A stretch of 64,000 bases of DNA from positions 1-64,000 of the forward strand of contig NZ_CAJVAS010000016.1 of assembly GCF_910593845.1 (NCBI RefSeq), given 5' to 3'. Under the pieces are notes generated by a model. The model saw nothing but the letters and a program-made list of their open reading frames with translations, searched no databases and was not told where the DNA came from. Source of the stretch: Paenibacillus solanacearum (GTDB lineage: Bacteria > Bacillota > Bacilli > Paenibacillales > NBRC-103111). Both the position numbers and the translations under genes were made by a program. This document shows positions 28,203 to 36,932 of this stretch, piece by piece. How positions within the stretch are numbered: position 1 is the first letter of the stretch; the number at the start of each line of letters is the position of its first letter.

Positions 28203-28637
28203 TTATTTGCAGTAATGGTCGAACGCGCCGATCAAATCGCCGGCGATCATCTCTGCCGAACGGTCTTCAATCTGGTGGCGTTGAATGAAATGCACCAGCT
28301 GGCCATCTTTGAACAATGCAATGGATGGCGAAGACGGCGGGTACGGAGCCAAATATTCACGGGCTTTCGCCGTCGCTTCTTTATCCTGGCCGGCGAAGAC
28401 GGTGTACAGCTGATCCGGCTTCACTTCGTTTTGCAATGCGCGCGCAACGCCCGGACGGCATTGCCCGGCGGCACAGCCGCAAACGGAATTGATGACGAGC
28501 AGCGCCGTGCCCTTGGCATTCTCCAGCGCTTCGGCCGCTTCCTCCGGCGTGCGGAGCTCCTGGATCCCGATCCGCGTAAGCTCATCCCTCATGGGCTGAA
28601 CCATATCTTTCATATATGACTCAAATGACATAGACAT
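28203..28637 (-). CDS. BrxA/BrxB family bacilliredoxin
   Basis: A 144-residue thioredoxin-fold protein with the CGC active site (SVCGCAAGQCRPG) typical of the bacilliredoxins YphP/YqiW, which remove bacillithiol from oxidised protein thiols. The SPSIALFKDGQLVHFI C-terminal part is conserved. ATG at 28637 has AAGGAG 12 nt upstream. It is monocistronic with a strong terminator. This suggests that the organism makes bacillithiol. Confidence 0.93.
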   Translation of the reverse strand: MSMSFESYMKDMVQPMRDELTRIGIQELRTPEEAAEALENAKGTALLVINSVCGCAAGQCRPGVARALQNEVKPDQLYTVFAGQDKEATAKAREYLAPYPPSSPSIALFKDGQLVHFIQRHQIEDRSAEMIAGDLIGAFDHYCK

Positions 28638-28721
28638 TGTTCGCTTTCACTCCTTTTTCAACATAAAGGTATACAAACTTTGTTATGTCCATTATACAAC
28701 GGGCGGGAGTGAAAGCAAAGC

Positions 28722-29186
28722 TTATTTCTTCTTCGAAGCCGAGCGCGACGCGGGCTGCGATGGCTGAGCGCCTTCCGCGGTATCGCTATCCTCGTCGAAC
28801 GTTTGGTACGCTACGTCTTTATCGGGATGCAGGAACGGGTGCGCTTGAGGCGGTATATTTTGCTCGAACAGCTCCCGGTTCTCGGTCGTTTGAAAGCCGA
28901 CATCCTTGAACGGATGCACCCACTGGTCTCCCGACATGATCGATGGGTCCGTCTCCTCGCTCCATTGCTGCAGAGGGGAGTTATCCGACTCGTACTGGTG
29001 ATCGCCGATCAGCACGCCGTGTTCGTTGACGAACGGCTCCCGCGGGCCGCGTCCCTGCTGATGCTCGGGCAAAAAATTAATTTCGAACGGATCAAGCTCC
29101 GCATCGTTCTTCTCATTATACCGAATATTCGTGTCGACCTTATCGTAGGACGCCGTGTCGTTGCTGCGCTTAGGTTGTTCGCTCAT
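28722..29186 (-). CDS. Conserved hypothetical protein (DUF3905-like)
   Basis: A 154-residue acidic, soluble protein, low in hydrophobic segments and probably partly disordered. The WSEETDPSIMSGDQWVHPFKDVG segment recalls the DUF3905 family of Bacilli, though I assign this only tentatively. The C-terminus is Ser/Ala/Lys-rich. GGAGAGGAG lies upstream of the start. It sits in a cluster of small genes of unknown role, possibly sporulation linked. Confidence 0.7.
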   Translation of the reverse strand: MSEQPKRSNDTASYDKVDTNIRYNEKNDAELDPFEINFLPEHQQGRGPREPFVNEHGVLIGDHQYESDNSPLQQWSEETDPSIMSGDQWVHPFKDVGFQTTENRELFEQNIPPQAHPFLHPDKDVAYQTFDEDSDTAEGAQPSQPASRSASKKK

Positions 29187-29219
29187 AACGGGCTGGACTC
29201 CTCTCCTGGCATGATTCGT

Positions 29220-29363
29220 TCAAACGGACGGACGGTTCGGGCCGCTTAGCTTTTTATCGTAGCCCGCTGCCGCAGGATCGGTCTTCTGCTGTGCCTGCTT
29301 ATTTTCCTTTGCCTGAAGCTCCTGCTCCTTCGATGCGTTCGCGTTGGAATCGTATTGTGCCAT
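29220..29363 (-). CDS. Small hydrophilic protein, 47 aa
   Basis: A short gene with a clear AAAGGAG site 9 nt before ATG 29363. The product starts MAQYDSNANASKEQELQ, is rich in Gln, Lys, Ala and Asn, and ends GYDKKLSGPNRPSV. It has no hydrophobic segment. It resembles the style of small spore-associated proteins of Bacilli, but I cannot name a family. It lies 33 nt upstream of the 28722-29186 gene on the same strand. Confidence 0.65.
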   Translation of the reverse strand: MAQYDSNANASKEQELQAKENKQAQQKTDPAAAGYDKKLSGPNRPSV

Positions 29364-29477
29364 GCCCAACATCTCCTTTGGCTGTAGAATATAAGCTTAG
29401 TATGCTTCATTGCACAGCAATCCACTCACGACCCACGAGAAAGGCCGTTCGGCCGCGCGATAATGCCCCTGACAAAG

Positions 29478-29516
29478 AACCGGTCTGTACATGGCAGCAC
29501 GCATGACAGACCGGTT
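29478..29516 (-). terminator. Terminator-like hairpin after the DUF445 gene
   Basis: Arms AACCGGTCTGT and ACAGACCGGTT with an inner ATG/CAT pair form a long stem. The T tract after it is short and broken (CTTTGTC), so termination efficiency is uncertain. Confidence 0.6.
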
Positions 29517-29537
29517 GTCCGGCCGTACCCTATGAAC

Positions 29538-30785
29538 CTACAGCAACGCTTTCAAGCCTTCAAGTATGATGCCGATCAAAAAGCCGCATAACGCTCCATT
29601 CACCCGAATCCACTGCAGATCGCCGCCGATCTTGTCTTCCATCAGCTTGATCAGCGTTTCGTTGTCGAACCGGTCGATATTCTCGCGAATCAGCGCGCCA
29701 ACCTTCGAATGGTTGGCCTCGATCCACCGGTTCAGCTGCTCCTGAATCCAGCGTTCCAGCTTCGCCATCAGCTGCTCGTCGCCGCGCACGCGTCTTGCCC
29801 CTTGCTCCAGCAGCGGTACAATATAGTGCTCCGCGAAGTCCGGCTCACGCACCCATTCGAGCAGCCGCGCATGCAGCTGCTCCACCCAGCCGGCCGACAG
29901 CTCCGCCAAGTTCCACTGCGACAAGAGCCGCTGCTTCCACTGCTCCAGCGATTCTTCCGTCTTCGGGTCTTGCGTCAGCCCGTCAATCCGCTGCCGAACG
30001 GCCTTCAGCAGTGCAGCCCGGTTGCTGTCCCCGCTTCGCTTCAAATCATATAAGGCGGAGAGCAGGAACTGCTGGATCATGCCGCCCAGCTTGTCCTCAC
30101 TGTAAAAGCCCAGAAACGCATTGATCGCCATCTGCATAAATCCGTTCGTCTGCATCCGGCTCATGGCCTGCCCTGCCATCGCGCCAAGGCGCAGTCTCGT
30201 CTCAGCGGTCAGCGTCCATTGCTCGGCCAATTCGAGTACGAAGTCGAACGCCTTCTCGTCGTACTTATGCTCGTATACGATGCCGACTACCGCCTCAAGC
30301 ACCTGCTTGGCATCCAAACGATCGAGCCGCTTGCGGATTTCCCGCTCAAGCAAGACGGCCGCCTTCTCCTTCGGTATCGATTCCAGCAGCGTAACAGCCG
30401 CCTGGCGGATGCCTTCCTTGAACGGATCCGTGCCGATCTGCCGCATCACGCCGTCGAGCAGACGCTCGGCAATGCGGAACTGCTCCAGCTTGCCGCGGAT
30501 GCTCTCCTTGCTGAGCAGGTCTTCCTCCACCGTCTTGACGAGCGCGCTGGTCACCTTCTGGCGGTTGCGGGGCAGCAAAGCGGTGTGCGGAATCGGAATG
30601 CCGAGCGGATGCCGGAACAGCGCCGTCACTGCGAACCAGTCGGCCAATCCGCCGACGAGGCCCGCTTCGAAGCCGCTCTGTACGAATCGAACCCAAGGAA
30701 TATCAAGAAAAGGCATCGTAGCGACGAATCCCGCTCCCATGACGCCTAATGAAATCGCTGCCGTATATCTGGCCTTGCCAGCCAT
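29538..30785 (-). CDS. DUF445 family membrane protein
   Basis: A 415-residue protein of the DUF445/YheB-like family, function unknown. There are hydrophobic N- and C-terminal segments (AAISLGVMGAGFVATMPFL and INGALCGFLIGIILEGLKALL) around a long helical, probably coiled-coil middle. The family signature GLVGGLADWFAVTALFRHPLG is present. ATG at 30785 follows AGAGGTGA. Such proteins have been linked to sporulation in Bacillus, but the role here is not known. Confidence 0.88.
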   Translation of the reverse strand: MAGKARYTAAISLGVMGAGFVATMPFLDIPWVRFVQSGFEAGLVGGLADWFAVTALFRHPLGIPIPHTALLPRNRQKVTSALVKTVEEDLLSKESIRGKLEQFRIAERLLDGVMRQIGTDPFKEGIRQAAVTLLESIPKEKAAVLLEREIRKRLDRLDAKQVLEAVVGIVYEHKYDEKAFDFVLELAEQWTLTAETRLRLGAMAGQAMSRMQTNGFMQMAINAFLGFYSEDKLGGMIQQFLLSALYDLKRSGDSNRAALLKAVRQRIDGLTQDPKTEESLEQWKQRLLSQWNLAELSAGWVEQLHARLLEWVREPDFAEHYIVPLLEQGARRVRGDEQLMAKLERWIQEQLNRWIEANHSKVGALIRENIDRFDNETLIKLMEDKIGGDLQWIRVNGALCGFLIGIILEGLKALL

Positions 30786-30945
30786 AAGCTCACCTCTAAC
30801 CGTCATCTTTACTAGGTATCATATCGTAATTCGACATAAAAAAACAATGTGCAGCGGCAAGAGACTTCCTTCTTTACGCGGCACATTCCATCACAGGTTT
30901 AAGCCCGGTCGCAACCGGCGCCGGGCTTTCTGGAACGATGTCGAA

Positions 30946-31116
30946 TTACGATTCGGATTTGCGGCGCTCCTCGCGCATTTGCTCGATCGCTTCATGCGTG
31001 TCGATCTGGTCCGGGAACAGTGAATTGACGAAGGCGACCGCTTTCGTCTGCCGCAGCATCGCATCCTGTAAGTTATCGAGCACGGTCCGCTCATCTTGCG
31101 GGTTGTTTTTCTTCAC
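30946..31116 (-). CDS. Small hypothetical protein, 56 aa
   Basis: A short charged protein starting at GTG 31116, 6 nt after an AGGAGGAG site. It reads MKKNNPQDERTVLDNLQDAM at its start and ends in a basic helix with EQMREERRKSES. No family is recognised. It lies upstream of and on the same strand as the DUF445 gene. Confidence 0.65.
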   Translation of the reverse strand: MKKNNPQDERTVLDNLQDAMLRQTKAVAFVNSLFPDQIDTHEAIEQMREERRKSES

Positions 31117-31184
31117 ATGCTTCTCCTCCTGTTCAAGCAAGATAAGTTTCCTTTATATTGCGCAGCTTCCGGCTGGGATAAACG

Positions 31185-31225
31185 AAAAAGACTTCTGCCG
31201 ATGTTTCCCGTAATCGGCGGAAGTC
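31185..31225 (-). terminator. Terminator of the unassigned minus-strand transcript
   Basis: A 13-bp stem with one mismatch, GACTTCCGCCGAT / ATCGGCAGAAGTC, with a 10-nt loop, is followed on the minus strand by T5. Confidence 0.85.
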
Positions 31226-31508
31226 CCTGTGCGCAGCTTGCGCTTGTTTTCAACCTATGCTGTCGATGCTGACAGCTTCTTGCCCCTTGATTGCGTAATG
31301 GTTCTCATGATATTGCTGCCTAACTAAAACAATGAAAGCCCTACCTCTCTTTCATCCTTGCGGCTCCGATGACCGCGCCAGTGTGAATCAGTATTCTTAC
31401 AGTCTGTTTCATGGAAGCTTTACCGATAACGATAGCGGGAAAAATCTGACGATTCTCTGGAGGAATTTCGTTAGGGGCATTGCGAGGTTGTTGCTCTTAT
31501 TAGAGCTT
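31226..31508 (-). ncRNA. Candidate small RNA between a promoter and a terminator
   Basis: A sigma-A-like promoter and an intrinsic terminator define a transcript of about 320 nt with no recognisable long gene. It contains three tiny frames (23, 23 and 17 codons); the first two overlap as ATGA, but none has a good ribosome site. I did not recognise a known riboswitch or RNA family. It could be a regulatory RNA or a decayed gene. Confidence 0.4.
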
Positions 31509-31514
31509 CAAAAT

Positions 31515-31543
31515 AGTATACATCCGATTCCCCCAAAAGTCAA
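31515..31543 (-). promoter_or_regulatory. Strong minus-strand sigma-A promoter
   Basis: On the minus strand TTGACT (31543-31538), a 17-nt spacer and TATACT (31520-31515) match five of six consensus bases at each element. Confidence 0.7.
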
Positions 31544-31777
31544 ACGATAGCCTTCGTGGATGATGAAATAAGAGCGCATTTTGTGTCCAATTATTGTATA
31601 CATGTTTGCGCCGAATCATGAAACCGTTTCATGCGCATGTGCCCGCGAAAAACGTAAATATGCTCGTTTTGCGACAAAAACGGGCAAAATCGAATCAGAC
31701 GGGTGGAATTACGGGGAAAGCTCTTAATATATGGCTTGCCGTGCGCCGTCAATTCCCCTTAGTACCCCCTTCAATAT

Positions 31778-31806
31778 TTGAGCGCACTTTTACAATCCTT
31801 TATAAT
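31778..31806 (+). promoter_or_regulatory. Promoter of the CNNM transporter gene
   Basis: TTGAGC (31778-31783), a 17-nt spacer and a perfect TATAAT (31801-31806) lie 85 nt before the TTG start, giving a 5' leader of about 78 nt. Confidence 0.7.
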
Positions 31807-31845
31807 AAAATAAGAAGAACTTATAATTTCATATCTGAAAGATCG

Positions 31846-31890
31846 AGGGAGGTGTACCTATCCGTCTGACTCAGGCGAGATAGGGATTGA
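31846..31890 (+). promoter_or_regulatory. Shine-Dalgarno separated from start by a hairpin
   Basis: A strong Shine-Dalgarno AGGGAGGTG (31846-31854) lies 36 nt before the TTG start. Bases 31857-31884 form a hairpin: 6 bp CCTATC/GATAGG, a bulged A, five more pairs and a 5-nt loop. Removing it leaves an 8-nt spacing. The nearer AGGGA (31882-31886) is 4 nt from the start and mostly inside the stem. Confidence 0.5.
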
Positions 31891-33216
31891 TTGAGTAGTG
31901 ACCCGTTACCCTTATTAATCAACGTTGTATTAATTTTGGTTTTGGTGCTGATTAACGGTTTTTTCGTTGCCGCGGAATTCGCAATGGTGAAGGTTCGAGG
32001 CAGCCGCATTGAAACGCTGGCGCAAACCGGCAATATGCAGGCCCGATTCGCCACGATGATTACCAATAACTTAAACGCTTACTTGTCCGCATGTCAGTTA
32101 GGTATTACTTTGGCATCGCTCGCCCTCGGATGGCTCGGCGAACCGACGATTGCCGCTATTTTGGAGCCCGTGCTCAAAGGCACGCTCGGCTTAAGCGATG
32201 TTGCCCTTCATACGATTTCATTCATTATCGCGTTCTCGATTATGACAACCTTGCACATTACGCTCGGGGAGCAGTTCCCCAAAACCTACGCCATCCGCCA
32301 ATCGGAAAATGTGACGCTCTGGTCATCCATTCCGATGATCATCTTTTACAAGCTGATGTTCCCGTTCATTTGGCTGCTTAACGGCATGTCCAATGGTATG
32401 CTGAAGATGGTGGGGATTGAGCCGGCTGAAGAGCATGAATCGGCTCACACCGAAGAAGAAATACGCGTCCTGGTGAAAGAAAGCCATAAAAGCGGGTTCA
32501 TCGACAACACGGAACTCACGCTTTTTGACAATATATTCGAGTTTACGGAAACGAACGCGCGGGAAATCATGATTCCCCGTACGGAAATGAATTGTCTGTA
32601 CGCGAACCTTACTTTTGAAGAAAATATGGAAATCGCACAAAGGGAAATGCGTACGCGCTATCCGGTCTGCGATCCCGATAAAGACAATATTATCGGCTTC
32701 CTGCATATCAAGGATTTGCTCAAGCATCAGAATGAGCTGACCGATATTCGCCACATCACACGGGCGATCACGAAAGTGCCTGATTCGATGCCGATCAGCA
32801 ATCTGCTCAAGCTGATGCAGAAGAAGAAAGTACAAATGGCCATTCTCATCGACGAATATGGCGGTACTTCCGGCCTCGTCACGCTGGAGGATATTCTTGA
32901 GGAGATCGTCGGCGAAATTCAGGATGAGTTCGATCTGGAAGAACGTCCGAGCATCGAGAAGAAGGATGAGCTGGTCCATTCCATCGACGGCCGCCTGCTG
33001 ATCGACGAGGTGAACGACTATTTCGGAATGGAAATTCAGTCGGAAGACTACGACACGATCGGCGGTTGGATTTACGCCCAGGTCGAGCTTCCTCCGAAAA
33101 AAGGCCAGAAGGTCAACTATACCGACCAATATGAATTCGTCATTGATGAAACGGATGAACTGCGGATCTCCCGACTGATCGTCCGAAAGATCCAGCCGCA
33201 AACTCAAACCGCGTAA
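31891..33216 (+). CDS. CNNM/HlyC-CorC family transporter
   Basis: A 441-residue membrane protein. The N-terminal DUF21/CNNM domain has about four hydrophobic segments (VVLILVLVLINGFFVAAEFAMVKVRGSRI). Two CBS motifs follow (about residues 220-340, IMIPRTEMNCLY and MAILIDEYGGTSGLVTLEDILEEIVGEIQDE), then a C-terminal CorC_HlyC domain. Relatives export or sense Mg2+. TTG at 31891 is the only sensible start, since a stop codon in frame is directly upstream. The unusual ribosome-site arrangement is described separately. Confidence 0.93.
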   Translation: MSSDPLPLLINVVLILVLVLINGFFVAAEFAMVKVRGSRIETLAQTGNMQARFATMITNNLNAYLSACQLGITLASLALGWLGEPTIAAILEPVLKGTLGLSDVALHTISFIIAFSIMTTLHITLGEQFPKTYAIRQSENVTLWSSIPMIIFYKLMFPFIWLLNGMSNGMLKMVGIEPAEEHESAHTEEEIRVLVKESHKSGFIDNTELTLFDNIFEFTETNAREIMIPRTEMNCLYANLTFEENMEIAQREMRTRYPVCDPDKDNIIGFLHIKDLLKHQNELTDIRHITRAITKVPDSMPISNLLKLMQKKKVQMAILIDEYGGTSGLVTLEDILEEIVGEIQDEFDLEERPSIEKKDELVHSIDGRLLIDEVNDYFGMEIQSEDYDTIGGWIYAQVELPPKKGQKVNYTDQYEFVIDETDELRISRLIVRKIQPQTQTA

Positions 33217-33223
33217 CGCTACC

Positions 33224-33249
33224 AACCCGGCCCATGGCCGGGTTGTTTT
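33224..33249 (+). terminator. Terminator of the CNNM gene
   Basis: A perfect stem AACCCGGCC / GGCCGGGTT with a CAT loop is followed by GTTTTA. Confidence 0.9.
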
Positions 33250-33377
33250 ATCGTTCACGGCATAGGAGGCATGCCGCGCCGGTCTTTGCCTCCTATCTCG
33301 GGGATGCGCTTCATTTTTAAACGAAACGAAATCATGATATGATCTAGAAAAAAAAGCATGGCGTAGGGGTTGTGTTC

Positions 33378-34646
33378 ATGAAGTACGATGTAATCATCAT
33401 CGGCGGAGGCTCGGCGGGATTAATGGCCGGCGTCGCTGCCAGCGAGAGCGGGGCGAAAGTGCTGCTCATCGATAAAGGGGACAAGCTGGGGCGCAAGCTG
33501 GGCATTTCCGGCGGCGGCCGGTGCAATGTCACCAACAACAAAGAGCTGGATGAATTGATCAAATATATTCCCGGCAACGGGAAATTTCTATACAGCGCGC
33601 TTTCGAACTTCGGCAACAAGGACATTATCGCGTTCTTCGAGCGGCTGGGCATTCGCCTCAAGGAAGAGGATAATGGCCGCATGTTTCCGGTCACCGACAA
33701 AGCCAAGACGGTGGTGGACGCGCTGATTCGCCAGATTCGGCAGCAAGGCGTCGACATCCGGATGAACGCTCCGGTCGACGAAGTGCTGTACGAGCAAGGC
33801 CAAGCGACCGGCGTGCGGCTGAAATCCGGCGAAACGCTGCGCAGCCATGCAGTGATCGTCGCATCCGGCGGCAAATCGGTCCCGCATACAGGCTCGACCG
33901 GGGACGGGTATGCTTGGGCCGAGCGGGCAGGGCACATGATCACGGAGCTGTTTCCAACGGAGGTGCCGCTCACTTCCAAGGCGCCGTTCATCCGCAGCCG
34001 CGAGCTGCAGGGGCTTTCCTTGCGGGATGTCTCGCTGACGGTATGGAATGCAAAAGGGAAAAAGCTCGTGTCTCACCAAGGCGACATGATCTTTACGCAT
34101 TTCGGCCTGTCGGGGCCGATCTCCCTCCGCTGCAGCCAGTTCGTCGTGAAGGAGCTGGCGAAATCCGGCGCAGGCGAAGTGCTGCTGACGATCGACCTCC
34201 ACCCGGATCAATCGGCCGACGAGCTTTACGAACAGACGCTGCAGTTGATGAAGGACGAGCCGAAAAAAGCGGCCAAAAACGTGCTGAAGAGCCTGTTGTC
34301 CGACCGCCTGATTCCGCTATTGTTTCAAAAAGCCAATCTGGACGAGCATCTCACGTATGACCATATTCCGAAGCAGCAATGGCTAGAGCTCGCCAAAGGG
34401 ATCAAGAGCTTCCCCGTTCCCGTGAACGGCACGCTGTCGATTGAAGAAGCGTTCGTCACCGGCGGCGGCGTTCACCTGAAGGAGATCGACCCGAAGACGA
34501 TGGAATCGAAGCGGATGCCCGGCTTGTATTTCTGCGGCGAAATTCTCGATATTCACGGCTATACGGGCGGGTACAATATTACGGCGGCTTTCTCTACCGG
34601 CTACGCTGCTGGCAAAAGCGCAGCGGAGTACAGCGCCTCCCTCTGA
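33378..34646 (+). CDS. BaiN/YhiN-type FAD-dependent oxidoreductase
   Basis: A 422-residue HI0933-like flavoprotein. The N-terminal dinucleotide fold [17 protein letters not shown] is followed by [17 protein letters not shown], typical of this family. Near the C-terminus are [23 protein letters not shown] and [19 protein letters not shown]. The substrate of the family is mostly unknown. ATG at 33378 has AGGGG 8 nt upstream; GTG at 33372 is also in frame. It is monocistronic as far as can be seen. Confidence 0.93.
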   Translation: MKYDVIIIGGGSAGLMAGVAASESGAKVLLIDKGDKLGRKLGISGGGRCNVTNNKELDELIKYIPGNGKFLYSALSNFGNKDIIAFFERLGIRLKEEDNGRMFPVTDKAKTVVDALIRQIRQQGVDIRMNAPVDEVLYEQGQATGVRLKSGETLRSHAVIVASGGKSVPHTGSTGDGYAWAERAGHMITELFPTEVPLTSKAPFIRSRELQGLSLRDVSLTVWNAKGKKLVSHQGDMIFTHFGLSGPISLRCSQFVVKELAKSGAGEVLLTIDLHPDQSADELYEQTLQLMKDEPKKAAKNVLKSLLSDRLIPLLFQKANLDEHLTYDHIPKQQWLELAKGIKSFPVPVNGTLSIEEAFVTGGGVHLKEIDPKTMESKRMPGLYFCGEILDIHGYTGGYNITAAFSTGYAAGKSAAEYSASL

Positions 34647-34683
34647 TGACGATGGCTTCAATGCAAGCCATCGTCTTGCTATA

Positions 34684-36378
34684 TTACCGTTTGGAACGAA
34701 GCAGCTCCGCGATCTCCTCATACGCTTTTCTCTCCGCCCAAGCCAGCGGCTGCGACCACGGCTCATCGGCTGGCAGCGCGACATCCGCCCCCCTATCCAG
34801 CAGCAAGCGGACCAGATCGGTCTTCCCGTATTTGGCCGCCCAGCCGAGCGGTGTCGTACGATATTCGTCATCGATGGCATTCAGATCGGCACCGTACTCG
34901 AGCAGCAGCTCCGCCCATTCGGCATGTCCAAGCCAGGCCGCTTTGTGAAGATAAGTGACGCCCAGCCAGTTGGCATGGTTCGGATCGGCCCCGGCTTCCA
35001 GCAGCAGCCGCGCCATGCCCATGCCCGCGTCTACGGCATAGCCCATGTAATTGTTGGCATACCACGGCGCATTCAAGTCGGCTCCGGCCCGCAGCAGCAG
35101 CCGAACGATATCGGTGTGCCCCCCTCCCGCCGCCATGCAGAGCGGACCGTAATCACCCCCGGTATGGACCTGAGATGGATCGGCTCCTACGATTTCGCCG
35201 GCCAGATCGATTCTCCCGAGCCAACAAGCCGCATCCAGCTTCAACGTTGCCCCATGGGCATAGAGCAGTGATATGAGCGAGTCGTATCCCTTGCTCATGG
35301 CAATGCCCAGCGGATTGCTGCTCGACTCCAGCATCGCGTTCGGATCGGCCCCGTGCGCCAACAGCAGGTTCACGCACTCGCCGTGATTGCCGGCAACGGC
35401 ATGCCACAGCGCGCTTCCGCGCGGAGCGTCGCGTTCCGGAGCGTTCGGGTCGGCGCCGTGCGCGAGCAGCAGCTTCACCGTATCGACATGCCCGCTTCGG
35501 GCTGCGTAGCCAAGCGGTCTTTTACCGATTTCGTTCGCAGCATGGATTAGCGACGGATCGGCTTCCAGCATCGATGCAAGATAGGCGGCATCTCCGACAG
35601 CCGCTGCTTTGCAAGCGTCATATTCGGCGCCTTTGGCGATCAAGTAGCCGAGAAGAAACCGCTCGTCGCGCAGCGCCTGCTTGTTCAAATCCCGTTTAGC
35701 CCGAAACCAGTAGTCGCCCTCGATGGCCAGCAGCGCAGGCGTCGCTCCATCCGCCCTCTTCGCCTCCAGGTCCGCCCCGCGGCGCAGCAGCTCATCGATT
35801 AAGCCGAGCTGCCGCGTGAGGACGGCCCAGTGCAGCGGTGTATTGCCCTGCTCATCGCCCGCGTGAACGCGTTCTGGAGCCTGATCCAGTGCACGCCATA
35901 GCTCGTCGATGCATCCTTCCTTGATCCAACGGGCCAGATCGCTGCCTTCCGGCGAGCTGCGAAGCCGTTCGGCCAGATGCCGCTCCAGCAGCTCCGCCAT
36001 ATCCACGTATCCCCGGTCCCTCGCTTTCGTCAGCATGTCGTCCTGCCAGCCGAGCACTCGCTGGGTCGCATCCGCCCCATGGTCGAGCAGCAGTCGTACC
36101 GCTTCGACATTGCCGGACCTGACGGCAAAATGAAGCGGCGTAACGTAGCCCCAGCTGCAATTGGACAGTCCCGCGTCACGCTGCAGCAGCTCGAGCATCG
36201 CCGAGGTGTCGCCGGACATCGCATGGACCAGCATGTCCCATACATCCGTCCCTCTCCCCCCGCTGAAGGCAACAAATTCGTTCGTTTGCAGCGCCGCTGG
36301 TGCTTGGTGATCTACCGCAGCGCCTTGATCTGCAGCCTGTGCGAGCGGCGGTCTTCCAACATGACGTTGATTGTCCAT
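34684..36378 (-). CDS. Large ankyrin repeat protein, 564 aa
   Basis: From about residue 75 the protein is almost entirely ankyrin repeats: segments such as TPLHFAVRSGNVEAVRLLLDHGAD, GYAARSGHVDTVKLLLAHGADPN and LGWAAKYGKTDLVRLLLDRGAD recur about a dozen times. There is no signal peptide or membrane segment, so it is likely cytosolic and acts by binding a partner protein. ATG at 36378 follows GAGG. Ankyrin proteins of this size are uncommon in Firmicutes. No obvious partner gene is adjacent; it ends convergently with the flavoprotein gene. Confidence 0.93.
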   Translation of the reverse strand: MDNQRHVGRPPLAQAADQGAAVDHQAPAALQTNEFVAFSGGRGTDVWDMLVHAMSGDTSAMLELLQRDAGLSNCSWGYVTPLHFAVRSGNVEAVRLLLDHGADATQRVLGWQDDMLTKARDRGYVDMAELLERHLAERLRSSPEGSDLARWIKEGCIDELWRALDQAPERVHAGDEQGNTPLHWAVLTRQLGLIDELLRRGADLEAKRADGATPALLAIEGDYWFRAKRDLNKQALRDERFLLGYLIAKGAEYDACKAAAVGDAAYLASMLEADPSLIHAANEIGKRPLGYAARSGHVDTVKLLLAHGADPNAPERDAPRGSALWHAVAGNHGECVNLLLAHGADPNAMLESSSNPLGIAMSKGYDSLISLLYAHGATLKLDAACWLGRIDLAGEIVGADPSQVHTGGDYGPLCMAAGGGHTDIVRLLLRAGADLNAPWYANNYMGYAVDAGMGMARLLLEAGADPNHANWLGVTYLHKAAWLGHAEWAELLLEYGADLNAIDDEYRTTPLGWAAKYGKTDLVRLLLDRGADVALPADEPWSQPLAWAERKAYEEIAELLRSKR

Positions 36379-36663
36379 AAGCGATCCTCATCCTCCCGTT
36401 GTCGATGCAGCTCACGCCGCCGATTGCGCTTCGCCCCGCAGTTCGTTGTTTGTCCATGCTGCGCTGATCGAGCGGTGCATAATACCTCTACTTTAAATCA
36501 GTTAGTCCCAGGTAGTAAAGCGTCCCCGCCTAAGGTCCAGTCTCAAAAACCGCCACAAGTCGGTTTCGATAAAAGCCCGCTGGCCCTACAATAAAGACAT
36601 GAAGTTCAAGTAACGATCCGGTTAACACCGAGATGACATATAGGTTGAGAGGAGCCATTTCAA

Positions 36664-36888
36664 ATGAACAAATTATTCCGTTCCAGAACAAACAGCCGAT
36701 TGACAGGTCTTTGCGGAGGGCTTGCCGAGTGGATGAACTTCAGTCCCACCTTCATTCGCTTGGCCGTCGTGATTGCCGCCTTTTGCAGCTTCGGTACGGT
36801 CCTGTTGATCTACTTTATCGCCAGCTTGATCATCCCGAAAGAGCCGTACGGTCACTACGATTTTCATCAAACGCATCACAACTACTAA
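36664..36888 (+). CDS. PspC domain protein
   Basis: A 74-residue PspC domain protein with the family start LFRSRTNSRLTGLCGGLAEWMNFSPTFIRL and one hydrophobic segment (AVVIAAFCSFGTVLLIYFIASLIIP). PspC proteins take part in envelope-stress sensing or anchor regulators at the membrane. It has a GAGAGGAG site and lies 44 nt before the PspA gene, with which it forms a two-gene unit. The His-rich tail (HYDFHQTHHNY) is unusual. Confidence 0.9.
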   Translation: MNKLFRSRTNSRLTGLCGGLAEWMNFSPTFIRLAVVIAAFCSFGTVLLIYFIASLIIPKEPYGHYDFHQTHHNY

Positions 36889-36932
36889 TACGGCCTGGAC
36901 GAGCCGACACAAACTGAAGGAGTGGATACGCA

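Larger units (their letters stand above)
31117..31777. other. Gene-poor stretch with candidate transcript
   Basis: These 660 bases hold no standard gene. The 72-codon plus-strand frame at 31332 lacks a ribosome site and resembles nothing. On the minus strand a strong promoter (31515-31543) and a clean terminator (31185-31225) frame a roughly 320-nt unit described separately. The 31560-31777 part shows only A+T-rich, palindromic segments (TTGTATACAT). Confidence 0.6.

Noticed and set aside
31332..31550. A 72-codon plus-strand frame in the gene-poor region.
   Set aside because: There is no ribosome site and no recognisable domain, and it lies opposite a likely minus-strand transcript.
31695..31715. 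GGGTGGAATTACGG resembles the T-box core AGGGTGGNACCGCG.
   Set aside because: The essential ACCGCG part is absent, no specifier stem is visible and the gene downstream is an ion transporter.
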